Positions 52,901 to 61,805 of a stretch of 64,000 bases of DNA are shown here, in pieces. The notes beneath the pieces are model-generated. The model did not search any database. It was not told where the DNA came from and saw only the letters and a list, made by a program, of their open reading frames with translations. The number at the start of each line of letters is the position of its first letter. Position 1 is the first letter of the stretch. The DNA comes from Rhopalosiphum padi (Eukaryota > Arthropoda > Insecta > Hemiptera > Aphididae), in NCBI RefSeq assembly GCF_020882245.1, contig NC_083600.1, positions 44,921,019-44,985,018 on the forward strand, in the 5' to 3' direction. Both the position numbers and the translations under genes were made by a program.

Positions 52901-53803
52901 ACCTACTTTCTCCACTTCAAACCTAATATTTAAGTAATTCATCATCGCGGAAATCAGTCGACCGTTACCACTAGACTGATCATGTTTTCCGATACTTTCA
53001 AACGAAAACCGCTTAAATTGTACACCATAAATCCGTATACATTGGAAAAAAGTAACGGGAAATCGGATATATACCAACTGCCTACTATAACAGCCAATAC
53101 CTATATGCATAACAGCCATTGCAGAGACTACGACGATGATACGGCGGTAAACGGACGACATAAGGATATCGTTTTCGACTAACCGTTTCGGTCTACGAAA
53201 CAAGTGATAAATACCCGAGAGCATACATACTTACAGTATAGACACAGTATACACGACTACAACTGTCGGTAACAACAAAATAAAAAAAATTATAATTAAA
53301 TACAATTGTTGTGATAAGACTGATATGTTTGGTAAAAAAAAAAATTATGTTTTCGTCAACGGTAACAGTACTAAAACTTTCTCTAGTTTTTCACAAACCG
53401 CAATACGATTTTTCGGGGCCTAGGGCGCCAGCTGGTCTACTACCAAGATATCTTAATCGTGACGCATAAACAGTACGTCAGCCGTTACCACAGAAAACGA
53501 AGAGGTATATTCGAATTAATGCACATATTGCGATTGTTTTCGTGAGCCTCGTCTATGGCCTTAACCCAAACAGACGCGTAATGTAATACAATATGATAAT
53601 AACAATCCGCGGGCCACGACTAGGTTTACGATAACATTAAATAGGTATTATACATTATGACATGCAATTCGTACAGTATTCAATAGGTACTTACTGTTGA
53701 AGTACAGTATCTTCCTGGTGGAGCCGAGTCTGCGGATGGGCGACTTGAACGCCGACGCGTCCGACTCGTCGATGCCGCCGATCAGTTCCTCGGCGCACAG
53801 CAT
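12809..53803 (-). CDS. srGAP: srGAP: SLIT-ROBO Rho GTPase-activating protein (F-BAR, RhoGAP, SH3)
   Basis: The whole gene spans about 41 kb. srGAPs bind and bend the plasma membrane through an F-BAR dimer, switch off Rho-family GTPases (Cdc42, Rac, RhoA depending on paralogue) and act below Robo receptors in axon guidance and cell protrusion. The join from the proximal first exon is 34004-34070, 26192-26375, 24783-24948, 24478-24699, 24062-24409, 23721-23996, 23161-23470, 22886-23098, 22070-22175, 21708-22006, 19670-19850, 18723-18981, 12809-13576 (all complement). It totals 3399 nt, so 1132 residues, near the vertebrate length. All introns are GT-AG and all phases agree. Domains in this isoform: F-BAR about 23-420, RhoGAP about 494-686 (arginine finger R533 in GIFRVSG; K572; N645 in NLAICFGP), SH3 about 736-788, then a disordered tail. 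Alternative first exons add 5 or 14 residues; an alternative 3' end gives about 883 residues. Confidence 0.95.
13577..18701. other. Large 3' intron of srGAP (between exons 12 and 13), including short-isoform 3' UTR
   Basis: It is AT-rich, with a GC-richer stretch about 14680-15300 and short GA and GGC repeats (14848-14862, about 15174-15192). Candidate frames here (14671-15036, 15669-15875, 16943-17197) have no recognisable content. Confidence 0.5.
18050..18055 (-). promoter_or_regulatory. Candidate poly(A) signal of the short srGAP isoform
   Basis: AATAAA on the minus strand, about 650 bases past the exon 12 stop. It is the first one I found downstream of that stop. The hexamer is common in AT-rich DNA, so this is weak support. 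Confidence 0.25.
18702..18981 (-). CDS. srGAP: srGAP exon 12: Ser/Pro-rich tail, terminal in the short isoform
   Basis: The acceptor is GTGCACAG|GGACGA. Read through, it encodes 92 codons and a TGA at 18702-18704. The peptide starts DEEREKPVAEPCAKSITSSD, continues through a Ser/Arg/Pro-rich low-complexity stretch, and ends THEVLETTV. The last three residues fit the class I PDZ ligand S/T-x-V. An internal donor GAG|GTACTT at 18723, in phase 0, would remove the last six codons and the stop and join exon 13. The donor is weak (C and T at +4 and +5), so both read-through and splicing are plausible. The exon is GC-richer than exons 2 to 11. Confidence 0.85.
18982..21707. other. srGAP introns around exon 11
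   Basis: Apart from exon 11, 18982-19669 and 19851-21707 hold only AT-rich sequence. Frames at 19100-19360 and 20990-21229 show no known motif. Confidence 0.6.
19670..19850 (-). CDS. srGAP: srGAP exon 11: SH3 domain
   Basis: The acceptor is ATTTTAG|AATGCG and the donor ATCAG|GTAAAC. It enters in phase 1 and leaves in phase 2. The SH3 fold is clear. ATAQHDFVARSERELSFKKG carries the ALYDY-like strand (AQHDF) and E-L-S-F; GDWWRGCVNGREGLIPDKYI carries the double tryptophan and the P-x-x-Y of the ligand groove. In vertebrates this domain binds the CC3 region of Robo1 and actin regulators such as WASP-family proteins. No frame of 60 codons or more covers it; it was found by following the splice frame. 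Confidence 0.95.
21708..22006 (-). CDS. srGAP: srGAP exon 10: end of RhoGAP and acidic linker
   Basis: The acceptor is ATTTTAG|TTTGTC and the donor GACG|GTACGT. It encodes LSEFSDENMMDVYNLAICFG, then PTLVPVPEEKDQVQYQ. The N in YNLAICFGP is the conserved RhoGAP asparagine (N645). After HEDIFP (about residue 686) comes an acidic linker rich in D, E and S (DDVDVGDSPSDHAQEDIDSE), as in vertebrate srGAPs between the RhoGAP and SH3 domains. A 102-codon frame continues a few codons past the donor and should not be read as the C-terminus. Confidence 0.95.
22070..22175 (-). CDS. srGAP: srGAP exon 9: RhoGAP domain, middle
   Basis: The acceptor is TTTTTAG|AACTCG and the donor AACCA|GTAAGT. It enters in phase 1 and leaves in phase 2. 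It encodes LESRHKFVLKIKELVQSFPN, then QVVVMLRYLFAFLN. The L-P/F-x-x-V-x-x-(V/M)-(M/L)-R-Y-L-F-A-F-L-N helix is conserved in RhoGAP proteins and is nearly invariant in srGAP. Confidence 0.95.
22886..23098 (-). CDS. srGAP: srGAP exon 8: RhoGAP catalytic core with arginine finger
   Basis: The acceptor is CACACAG|GACTTC and the donor GCCC|GTAAGC. It encodes LHHQGIFRVSGSQVEINNF. The R in GIFRVSG (residue 533 of the 1b long isoform) is the arginine finger that completes the GTPase active site. The exon continues with ERGEDPLADMTDASDINSVA and GVLKLYLRELREPLFP, which holds the conserved Lys and Arg (K572, R576) that position the GTPase. All catalytic features are intact. Confidence 0.96.
23161..23470 (-). 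CDS. srGAP: srGAP exon 7: linker and start of RhoGAP domain
   Basis: The acceptor is TTATAG|AAATTA and the donor TACG|GTAAGA. The exon is 103 codons plus one base. It starts KLRDYLMRTSRIVRLDAKQQ, passes a basic, proline-bearing linker (TPQRPLHKPIVRRKRIGRL) and enters the RhoGAP fold at KLFGGSLEEYLDATNQEIPL and VIKSCIRVINLY. The F-G-G-(S/D)-L-E-x-(Y/F), I-P-L-(V/I)-(V/I)-x-S-C-I-R and I-N-L-Y-G blocks are canonical for srGAP. Confidence 0.95.
23721..23996 (-). CDS. srGAP: srGAP exon 6: F-BAR extension
   Basis: The acceptor is GTTTAG|TATGCG and the donor AACC|GTGAGT. The exon is 92 codons, phase 0. It encodes YAEPELQKLLCADMETRLEQ, a coiled-coil stretch, and then NDYDCSNYF and a KHETEEFYLT end. 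The T-E-x-F-Y end followed by K-L-R-(D/E)-Y-L in the next exon matches the srGAP inter-domain segment that folds back on the F-BAR. Confidence 0.94.
24062..24409 (-). CDS. srGAP: srGAP exon 5: F-BAR C-terminal helices
   Basis: The acceptor is TTTTAG|AGAAAG and the donor GATGAG|GTGATT. The exon is 116 codons, phase 0. It includes KALKARNEYILCLEATNSTV, then HKYFVDDLSDLMDCMDFGFH and SGVDKQRFLEFNHTAFMIP. The K-A-R-N-E-Y-(L/I)-L-x-L-E-A-T-N motif and the D-K-Q-R-F-(L/M)-E block are strongly diagnostic of srGAP. The exon probably ends just before the F-BAR extension. Confidence 0.96.
24478..24699 (-). CDS. srGAP: srGAP exon 4: F-BAR coiled helix
   Basis: The acceptor is TATTAG|TGT and the donor CAAAAA|GTAATA. 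The exon is 74 codons, phase 0 at both ends. It encodes CREICYEIHEEILRVLHELH, then TTMKTYQSYQTEAKQAEAK and a Lys/Glu-rich helix ending LIGKEVQK. The L-x-E-L-x-T-x-M-K-T-Y-x-x-Y block is typical of srGAP. The linker is shorter than the vertebrate one after the same block. Confidence 0.94.
24783..24948 (-). CDS. srGAP: srGAP exon 3: F-BAR helix region
   Basis: The acceptor is CTTAG|GAGAGA. The donor is CGA|GTTAGT, the least consensus-like of the constitutive donors because of T at +3. It encodes REQWSLFTSYSCWQQLVLQT, then a DHGALSELYSTHLVSRL stretch and EDVQRIYKR. The C-W-x-x-L-(V/L), D-H-x-x-L-S-(E/D)-(I/L)-Y and Q-V-(S/T)-E-D pattern matches the srGAP F-BAR. It enters in phase 2 and leaves in phase 0. 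Confidence 0.94.
24949..26191. other. srGAP intron 2, AT-rich
   Basis: The intron between exons 2 and 3 shows nothing but AT-rich sequence with short TA runs near 25850. Confidence 0.6.
26192..26375 (-). CDS. srGAP: srGAP exon 2: start of the F-BAR (FCH) domain
   Basis: The acceptor is CTATAG|ATATTCG and the donor AAAA|GTAAGA. The exon gives IRLQLNEHLRCLDSRVEAQ followed by VSLVSELQDYFRRRAEVEMD and YSKSLDKLAKSLQLRHKEQ. This is the FCH part of the F-BAR domain. The E-L-Q-D-(Y/F)-F-R-(R/K)-(R/K)-A-E-(V/I)-E block and the YSKSLDKLAK helix are hallmarks of srGAP proteins. It enters in phase 1 and leaves in phase 2, and it is the common acceptor for all three first exons. Confidence 0.95.
26376..29599. 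other. srGAP intron 1, proximal part
   Basis: No confirmed exon. A slightly GC-richer patch at 27240-28100 contains an open minus frame (27995-28100) that ends at AG|GTAAAA but in the wrong phase for exon 2. Confidence 0.5.
29600..30600. promoter_or_regulatory. Orphan GC/CpG-richer island inside srGAP intron 1
   Basis: The composition resembles the three islands that carry alternative first exons, but no frame with a good phase-1 donor was found on the minus strand. The minus frame at 30055-30270 starts with several ATGs, yet the only phase-1 GT in it is poor. The plus-strand frames (29787-30110, 30223-30573) have no recognisable content. It may be an enhancer, a non-coding first exon or a promoter. 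Confidence 0.3.
30913..30945. repeat. (AG)n microsatellite
   Basis: An uninterrupted run of about 16 AG units. Confidence 0.95.
31025..32808. other. AT-rich intron sequence
   Basis: No gene is seen. A degenerate 28-bp direct repeat pair lies at 31153-31180 and 31197-31224. Confidence 0.5.
32809..32978. mobile_element. hAT-type MITE with perfect 8-bp target-site duplication
   Basis: The element is 32817-32970 (154 bp). It starts CAGGGGTGTTCCCAT and ends ATGGGAACACCACTG, inverted repeats with a single mismatch. Both sides carry CTTATTGA (32809-32816 and 32971-32978), an exact 8-bp duplication. The GTATAC motif recurs inside both arms. There is no coding capacity. It differs in sequence from the elements at 3150 and 37224 apart from the hAT-like CAG(N)GG(T) terminus. 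Confidence 0.88.
34004..34070 (-). CDS. srGAP: srGAP alternative first coding exon 1b (proximal)
   Basis: ATG at 34068-34070 sits in a good start context (A at -3, G at +4). It opens 22 codons plus one base, beginning MGKMSSVTTA and ending ERTMTAK, and stops at donor AAGG|GTAAGG. The phase is 1, so joining exon 2 gives TAK-D-IRLQLNEH, which fits the K-(E/D)-I-R-x-Q-L start of the F-BAR domain in srGAP proteins. The surrounding island (about 33850-35060) is rich in CG and is the likely promoter. The Ala/Thr/Ser-rich leader has no recognised domain. Confidence 0.72.
34875..34904. repeat. (ATA)n microsatellite
   Basis: About ten ATA units, inside the island upstream of exon 1b. Confidence 0.95.
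35061..37223. other. AT-rich intron sequence, nothing recognised
   Basis: No exon, repeat pair or motif stands out between the exon 1b island and the next MITE. Confidence 0.5.
37216..37504. mobile_element. hAT-type MITE with near-perfect 8-bp target-site duplication
   Basis: The element is 37224-37496 (273 bp). It starts CAGAGGTGGCCAACTTGTAA. The reverse complement of its end starts CATGGGTGGCCAACCAGTCG, so the arms pair through GGTGGCCAAC and then an ATCGA-containing tract. The flanks are ATATATAT and GTATATAT, 7 of 8 identical, in TA-rich DNA. Copies of CGCGATCGAC inside both arms link it to the element at 3150-3359. There is no transposase frame. Confidence 0.8.
37505..41639. other. AT-rich intron sequence
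   Basis: No gene is seen. A somewhat more complex patch at 37740-38330 includes a 73-codon plus frame (37941-38162) without known motifs. Confidence 0.5.
41640..42670. promoter_or_regulatory. GC-rich island around srGAP exon 1c, candidate promoter
   Basis: This is a sharply bounded CG-rich kilobase in otherwise very AT-rich sequence. It contains the candidate exon 1c and about 460 bases upstream of its ATG. Long frames on both strands (42210-42539 minus, 42307-42663 plus) are likely a by-product of the lower stop-codon density. Confidence 0.4.
42127..42208 (-). CDS. srGAP: srGAP alternative first coding exon 1c (middle, candidate)
   Basis: ATG at 42206-42208 (A at -3) opens 27 codons plus one base. 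It begins MFQCIVQPRN and ends ELRELRVVYP, at donor CAG|GTGACT. The exon is phase 1, so joining exon 2 gives VVYP-D-IRLQLNEH in frame. An in-frame TGA lies 22 bases upstream of the ATG. The exon lies in a GC-rich island (about 41640-42670) isolated in very AT-rich sequence. It is shorter than the cut-off of common ORF scans. Its PELRELRVVYP end could extend the first F-BAR helix; this is an inference. The alternative is a chance frame in a non-coding island. Confidence 0.55.
42671..53690. other. Distal 5' intron of srGAP, AT-rich
   Basis: About 11 kb of AT-rich sequence. No exon is supported. It holds a perfect 20-bp palindrome at 50029-50048 and small higher-complexity patches near 49740-50260, 50630-50960 and 52870-53580. 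The 117-codon minus frame at 52871-53224 has no recognised motif. Confidence 0.5.
50029..50048. repeat. Perfect 20-bp palindrome
   Basis: ACTGGTATTATAATACCAGT is its own reverse complement. No function can be assigned. Confidence 0.9.
53695..53803 (-). CDS. srGAP: srGAP alternative first coding exon 1a (distal)
   Basis: ATG at 53801-53803 opens 36 codons plus one base, beginning MLCAEELIGG and ending STRKILYFN. It stops at donor ACA|GTAAGT, a perfect GTAAGT. An in-frame TAA lies shortly upstream, and no plausible acceptor lies between it and the ATG, so this is most likely a true start. The exon ends in phase 1; joined to exon 2 it reads ILYFN-N-IRLQLNEH. It lies at the edge of a GC-rich island (to about 54760), the presumed promoter. 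I recognise no domain in the 36 residues. Which first exon each tissue uses cannot be seen from the sequence. Confidence 0.65.
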
Positions 53804-54760
53804 ATCGACGATGGACCGAATGGCGACGGCGTACGGTGACCGTTACGAAACGAGCGGTAGGTAACCCCGTAGGTAGGTTCCGCAATGTCAAAACTATAAA
53901 CGTCGTCGGCACGGAACAACAGCTCTCGTTTACCGACCAGTCGTCGCCACAGCAGCAGCCGCCTCGATCGACGTCGTCGCGATGTCCGCAATAACCGTCG
54001 CGAAACGCATAGCGCGAAAAACCGACGGAAAAATAAGATTATCGCACCACTGACGCGGGGGGGGCAACAGGTGTGCCGAAAAATAAATCGCAACGAAAAC
54101 GAACGACCACGGTATATAGTAAGAAAACACTCGTACTACCACGTCCGTTTACCGAACCCGACGACCACCGGGCTCCCGCAGTACAATATAATAATAATAA
54201 TAAAATATTATTACGCGCTGCTGTCTCGTTTACCGGCGGCGATCGTCCGTCGTGCGTATTGCTCGGTGCCCGAAAATGAAAAAAACAAACCAACAGCCGA
54301 TCGACGAACACCTGCACGCTGTTGTACACGCGGCACCACACTGCGTTCGGTAGTCGTGCGAAGTGTTATAACGACGGTAGGTAACAACGGAAAAACGTTT
54401 TTTTTTTTTTTTAAGAAAGAAAAACACGCAACGGACGACGCGATAAAACCAGTTGACCTGGACGTACGCCGTGCGGGCTCTGCGCCGTCGTCGGTCGTGT
54501 CGATGCGTGGTTACCGCGGTCGCGTCGGCGCCGCGGACCGGTCGGGGAGCGGGGTCGCCGTTGTCGTCGTCGTCGTCGGGGAGACTGGACCGCGGCGAAC
54601 CGGGCAGCGCCATCTGTCGTCGGCGGCTGCGACGGCGGTTTACCTGCCTCGCTACGGTTAAAAATCGTATGTACTTTGTATCATTATTATTATTATTTAA
54701 CCCGTCGCGCCGCGTCTCACGACGACGACGAATTTTTTTTTTTTTTTTTACTCGTGTTTT
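53804..54760. promoter_or_regulatory. GC-rich island upstream of srGAP exon 1a, likely distal promoter
   Basis: CG-rich sequence begins at exon 1a and extends about 950 bases upstream on the minus strand. This fits a promoter and 5' UTR for the 1a transcript. The 196-codon plus frame at 54071-54661 contains phenylalanine, isoleucine and valine runs coded by simple repeats, so it is likely spurious. Confidence 0.45.
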
Positions 54761-57700
54761 CTGCTGATTTGATCATTACCGCCCGTTGGATTAATGTCCG
54801 CCGTATTACCGCGGCGCAGCTTAGTATAATAATATTATCTATGCCTACGATGTAATAATATACACTGGAGAACTGAACGCGGCCCCCCGAGAAAGAAATT
54901 TGTTTTTTACCGCGTGTAGAGGTTAAATGATATTGTAAGTATCATTGCAAAATATATTATGGTCCAACACGCGGCCAAGAGAACAAAACCTAACGTCTGG
55001 TTCACCGTACACGCGCGCGCACATTATATTTTTTTTATAACACGCATAGGTACTTTTATCAAAAAATAACACACGCGCGGTGTAACGGGATCGAAAATAA
55101 AACGATATAAAACACTGGATGACGGGACTTCGTATTCGTGAATATAACATAATATTATAATACATTAATACCTATATATATTATGTTAATTCTGAATATT
55201 ATCCTGCCATAAGCATTCGGTCCAAATTTTATTGTACCTGCAGGAGAACAACGAAGTTTGACAAAGACGCGTCTGAAATATAAATACGCGTGTTTATATT
55301 ATAATATACATAGCCTAAATTATTATATCGTATAAAACGAATCCGTCGATTGAAATTGATCCGGATTTTGTTCTTGAAAGTTTAAATTTTAACGGTAATA
55401 AGCCTCATACGCACTTGAAACGGAAAATAAATACCCGTACAATAAGAGTATATAATCCGCTTGAAGTGTGTATAACCATAGTAAATATAATATGTATAAT
55501 GGTTCAGCGTATTATAAAATATTTGAAGTATTTTTAACGAATTTATTTTTATGTGTGAAAACGTTCATATTTTTAACAGCTTGATGAAAAACACGAATAA
55601 AAACAACAATGTAAACAACAACATATTATATAAATTACACTTCCAGCCCCCATCCACTCCCCTCTCTGTCGTTTATATTTGAATATAAATTATGAACGTC
55701 TGTTATATTACGTTCTTCGGTAAACTAAATTAAACATTGGACAATTGATCAAGGAATACGAATTTCAATACATTCAGATCCAGCAAACGGTAATTTGCAA
55801 CGTTGCCAAACTATTATACTGTAATTTTATGTAAAAGAAATAAATTAGCGGATTTATTTTACAAACAAGTAATTATTGTTGCCTTTTTTTAAGATAAGCT
55901 TCTGTATAATTTAATTTTGTGTTTAGTAATATACCTATAATGGTTGCCAGAATCTTAAATTTATAAGTTTTAAATTAAATTAAAAGATGTATATACTGAA
56001 TTATAATCTTAAATAGTACAGCGGTGAACGTTATTTTTTTTTTAATCTATACAATATTATTACTGGTTGGATAACTTTTGCACCACAAATCACTATGTGT
56101 CATTATGGAAGAAAAATATACGATAAAAATTACGTTATAATAAACAAAATAACTATTGTATAATGCATTACTACATTAGTAATACAAAAGAAAAACAAAT
56201 TCGGTTTAACAAACTACCTTAAATGAAAATTCGAAGAACCAATAGGTATACGAGAATACAAAAACAAACAACTCGATTAAAATATAATTATAGTGTATAA
56301 CCTTTAAGTATTGTATATATATTATACATAATATACATAAAAGTACAAAATAATATTTTTTAAATAAAAACAACTATAAATATAACTTATAACACTATAA
56401 CAGCTTATAGACAAATATAAAACTATTTATTTGAATATTCTGCAAACTTACAATAAAAAAATTTTAATCGGAAAAAATAATATAGTAGAACTTAAAATAT
56501 TATGGATCTGTAAAATTAAAATAAGTTTGGATAGGTACACTAAGTTTAGATTTTACAGCCTACAATGTGTTTTCAAAGAGAATAAATTCAATATGAAAAA
56601 AAATTGTGCGACTGTATTCAGCCAAGTAGGTATAGTAAAAATTAAACGTTATACATCTATAATGTAACAAATCCCTCGATATTGTTTGGACTGAATTAAA
56701 TAGGTACACCCGCCTATCATCAGCTATTATTGTTATTTATAATATTGTAATCATTCATTTATATTATTATTTACTGTTGAATAGTGTCATGGTATAAATA
56801 GGTATATAAATAATTTTATAATTTATGAAGCTTGTATCAAAATAATGTATTAGGCGTATTATTATGCTATACTCAATATATGTATATATAAACAAGTATT
56901 TACTCGTAAGTTATAACACAATACTGATCTGACGAATGCACCGTAATTCGTCATTCGTATTAATCTTATATTGAGCAATGGACGACAGACATCATCAAAT
57001 TACAATAATAATTTATCTTAAATTGAACAACTCGGACTCTTATTGTTATTTGTTATACCTACTATGATAGTATAATATGCAATAATAAAATAACACGGTT
57101 TAAGATTACCACACGTATAGAATGAAACATATTTATGTATTATGTAAAATATTATAGCTATATAAATTAGTAAACAATTACAAACCGTATATGTATTATT
57201 ATTATTTTATTATCATATTATGTTTATAAACATGCATATAGAGATATAATTAATTATGTAATTTATAAGTAAGTATACATATTTATATTTAATTAAGTAC
57301 CTTAAGTATATTTTAATAATGCTTATAAATTTTACCAATGAATACTTAGCCGAAATCACAATGACTGGTAAAAACGTATACGAAAAGAAAAATTCAAACG
57401 TGGGTTTGTTATTTTCGTGATATTGAAGTTAAAAAATTGTTTTGAAAAATCCCCTATTTGACTTCATTAAAGTGAAAACAGCTGCTTTGTTTTTTTTATT
57501 GTACAAACTCGAGGTCAAGGATCATTCACCTGTAACACCTATTTAACAGTATACCTATATTTTATGATTTGAATAGTAATTCATGCAAAAATTGTGAGTA
57601 CATAAATGTATAATATTATCATTACTTATCAATATTGCTATATTATTGTCATCGCACTATCACCGTTAAAATGGTTAATAGTTTATCTAAACACTAAAAT

Positions 57701-60700
57701 ATATTCATAGCTTATAGATAATTATTTTTAAATTTACATAATAAATTATATCATTATTTCATAATGAGTTTCCATTTGTTTTTTTTTTTAATATAGCCAC
57801 TTTTAAAATAAATTATACACTCAAACAAATTCAACCAAATTAATAAATAAATAATACAAAAATACGTTTAATTTTACTGTGTACATTATTATATTGATGT
57901 TAACCCCTAAAATATTGTTAATTCGGCTAAAAATATTTTCCTGCCATATTACACTTACGTAAATCCCCCTAAAAACATAGGATAAGTATTACACTTATGT
58001 TAATTCCCTTAAAGGGTAATAGAGATAATTTAAATTGCATTTATATATATTTATTCATATTTTATAAAATTCATACACTTATTTAACCACCAATAAATAA
58101 TATTAATGAAATAATTTTACAAAAAAAAAAATGTCTATATTTTATTATATAAAAACAGTTTCATATTATTACAACTATAAAATGTATAGTATAAATATAA
58201 TTTTAGTTAAAATTAGCATGGTGGTGAATATGAATTTTTTAAACATAAAATATGAGTAAAGAAATATAAATATTTTTGAGAATAACTGTATTAGAACTGC
58301 CCCCAAGTAGTGTCCTATGGGTAAATGGCGTAATGCTGGAGCCCTGGAGGGTTCTATTTTTTTTATGACAATAAATTGTTTTGGGGGAATTATCATGAAT
58401 GTAATACGATAGCAAAATATTTTTAGGTTTATTTATTATTTAATTTTTTAGGGGAGTTTATTTATTGTGTCCATTGAATACAGGTGTATACAAACATGGT
58501 GATTAAATCAATATTTTTAATTTTAATAGGACTTTTTTAGCTGTTTATATCTGTTTCAACTTGGTAAATTTATTTTAAAGTGTGAGTATATAGTATCTAT
58601 AAGACATAAGTACACTTATTTTGTTATTTTTTGCCCTTGGTGTTAGATTTTCAATATACGCTTAGCTTAGGCTCAACATCTTATAAATAAAAAAAAATTG
58701 GTCAACTGTAAATTACTTATGTTCTCTATCCACAAGCAATAAATCTTAATTTATAAAACTATCATCAGACCTGTGTAGTTTTATGGCTAATCTACATATA
58801 GTACTGCAAATCCTTCCAACCTAGGAACAATTCAGGCCTCCCAGTTAATTTATCTTCATAAAGTTGTTTCTTCTTCTTGGTTCACAATTGCATCGATTTT
58901 ACTAGGCAATTCTCTAATAGTGTAAAATTTACGTCGATTCCGCACCGATTACATCACATAAAACAGCAGTAATTAACCCATAAATGCTGTTAATTTTAAA
59001 TTTTAAATGTAAGTAGCTCAACTCTACTGTTTTACTGAAAAATTATCTACTAAGTGTACTATAGGAGAGTATGGAGAAATAAATAAAACTCTCGAACTAA
59101 ATTGCATATCACAATTTCATCAATTGCTTTCAAATAACATAGTTGTTTTATTGATAATATAATATTATACAATTTTATTATATTATATTTATTTTATAGT
59201 TAATATTTTGATTTAAATCAGCTGAGAATAAAACTTGATTATAATGATTATTTATAAGTAATTAATTGTGGGCTACTAATTACTATTTATAAAGTTTATT
59301 TTGTGTTAAATAATTAAGTCAAACAATATTGTTATATGATTTAGTATATAGCTATAGTTTATTTATTTAATAAGTTAAGGAGTAACCATAGGAAATTAGT
59401 AGGTAAGTGATAGATAGATAAGTTATTTCAAAACTGTACACATACGGGCAGAATCGATACTAAATTGTTGAAATTTATGGATCGTATCGTCTCATCAGGA
59501 ATAATAATCTCTGCTTAAACTTAAAATTTACATAACTAATTTAATTAATGAAATTAGCGATGCCGAACTTCTAACAATGAACATAGGCTAAATGAAAATT
59601 CAACTTGCCCGGGACTCTCGTGTAGACACAAATGTACATTTTTACTTCGTATAGGAAAACACTGTAGAAGTTTAATTTATTTAATCAAAGGAAATATTGA
59701 TGATGCAATGCAATGAAATTGATACGCAATACATTAATATTTATTGCACATAATATAATTTGATTAATACATAAAGTACCTATGCGGCTATATATTATAG
59801 TGCCTACTCGATAATAAATACATTCTCATATTGTCTAAAGTCTAAACTATATAAATAAATTATAATAAATCCCTCATTTTCAGTAAGTAATCATACACAT
59901 TTTGGACTTCTCGTGTATAAATTTCCAACCATACAGCCGTTAAGCCCCCTCCACATTTAAAAAAAATAATAATATCAGTGCCTTGCCTAAACATATAGGA
60001 TGTGGCGCTATACCGAATAAAATCATATCACCTTTAATATTTTTCAAAGTTAACCATCTTAAAAATCTGTTAATTGATCGACTATATCCTCTCACATCAT
60101 TTCTGATACTCCCACAAAAACGTCTAAATGGATCTGACTAATAAGAATTTACTTTGATTTAATCTGTCGGGTGGCACTACAAGAGCGCTTTCTCAATCCT
60201 ATTATTCCCTTCATTTACTTACATGTGATCATAATTATTTAGTGTATATATTTCTATGTACTATATGATTTTAATTAATCATTTTTAATACAAATATATA
60301 TATATATTATACGTCATCATAGCGATAATAGACTCTAAATAACGTAATATATTAACATATAAAAATAAATTTGTTTTTAATTACTTAATAACAAACGATA
60401 AGGATTATTATGTGTTCAATTTACCGTTTTAATTAATCTAACATTGAGTATTAGTTGATGTTTAAAAATAAAGCATTAAACAAGTATAATTACTAATTAA
60501 CAAAACTACTAACACAATTACCATATTTCTTGTTACGAAATATAAGTGCATTTTCATTCGAATATATAAATATGATGTAAATTGTAATAAGTATCGCTTG
60601 GAGCTGACATTTAGATATACTATATAACACTCAAAAAAATATTATAATTTTACTAAGTACTTAGTAGTCTGTTAAAATACAATACCACAAATAATAATGT

Positions 60701-61805
60701 AGGTAATTAATATGTAACAAAAACTACATTAACTGAAATTAATTTTTTTAGTTTTGTAGTTGCAAGAAATTTTAAATATTTTGGTTATTACGTTGTATTA
60801 AAATATCAAGTTTGGCGACTTTTACCAAATACATACCTAAAGTTACGTACAACATTAAAATATATCTCAAAAATAGTTATTTTTAATATCCAATTTTTTT
60901 AAATATATAAGCAATTTAGAAAATTTTAATACACTTCTATAGTTGAGGTTAATAATACAATAATGATAATATGCTACAGTACGCGCATAGTTGATGACAG
61001 TTGTTATAATAGTTATAACGTTTCAAGGTAAACAAGAAGAGAAGGTGCCTATTATATAAATCATGGTTTATGTATAAGTGCACAACTTCGACTTATTTTT
61101 TTCAGTTGAATATTTTTATTATAAATTATTTTAGGATAGGTAAATATAAATATGAAACAACTATATACTATAGACATTGGAAGGTAAATCGTTAATGTGC
61201 AAACAAAAATATGTATTATAATATTATGGCATTATAAGCTTTTATCAAATCCTTAAGATAGTATCGGCGGAAGTGCAAGATATAAAACAATGAAATGGCA
61301 TAAGAATACAACGTTATGAAGATACATTTTATGTGGGAATATTTAATACCTACGAAAAAACTTGTAATAATAGTCTTTAAGGCTATATGTTAGGATACTA
61401 ACATCCGAGTTCTCTGACCCAAACACATTATGGACCATTTTTTTCTCTAGTTTTCCATGAATAATATATCATAAATTATAATACTAATACTCAATAAAAA
61501 AGTATTTTTTGATATGAATCACATTTGTTACTTTTTCCAAATAAAACTGAGGATTAGTGACTAATGGATTTTTATTTAAATATATATATACGTTAACCAA
61601 TTAAATATAATAAATTACACTATATAGACTCGGGACTACGGTGAAAATAATACACACACATGGAACAAAGTCTGTAAAAATATATTAGTATGTTATAATC
61701 CGTCCACGTGTGTGACAACACCTATCATATAATTTGCAACAAATGTCTCGTTCTTAAAAATATATTATATATAAGCAAATTCTTTAACTTAGCGAAAATA
61801 TTATC
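54761..61805. other. AT-rich flank upstream of srGAP, no gene seen
   Basis: No coding exon is supported. A short GC-richer patch at 58290-58390 carries part of a 73-codon minus frame with no known motif. Confidence 0.5.

Noticed and set aside
52871..53224. 117-codon minus frame and a 66-codon plus frame over the same stretch
   Set aside because: No known motif, no splice continuity with srGAP, and equal-quality frames on both strands suggest chance.
54071..54661. 196-codon plus-strand open frame
   Set aside because: It contains phenylalanine, isoleucine and valine runs from simple repeats and lies in the GC-rich island upstream of exon 1a, where stops are rare. No known motif.
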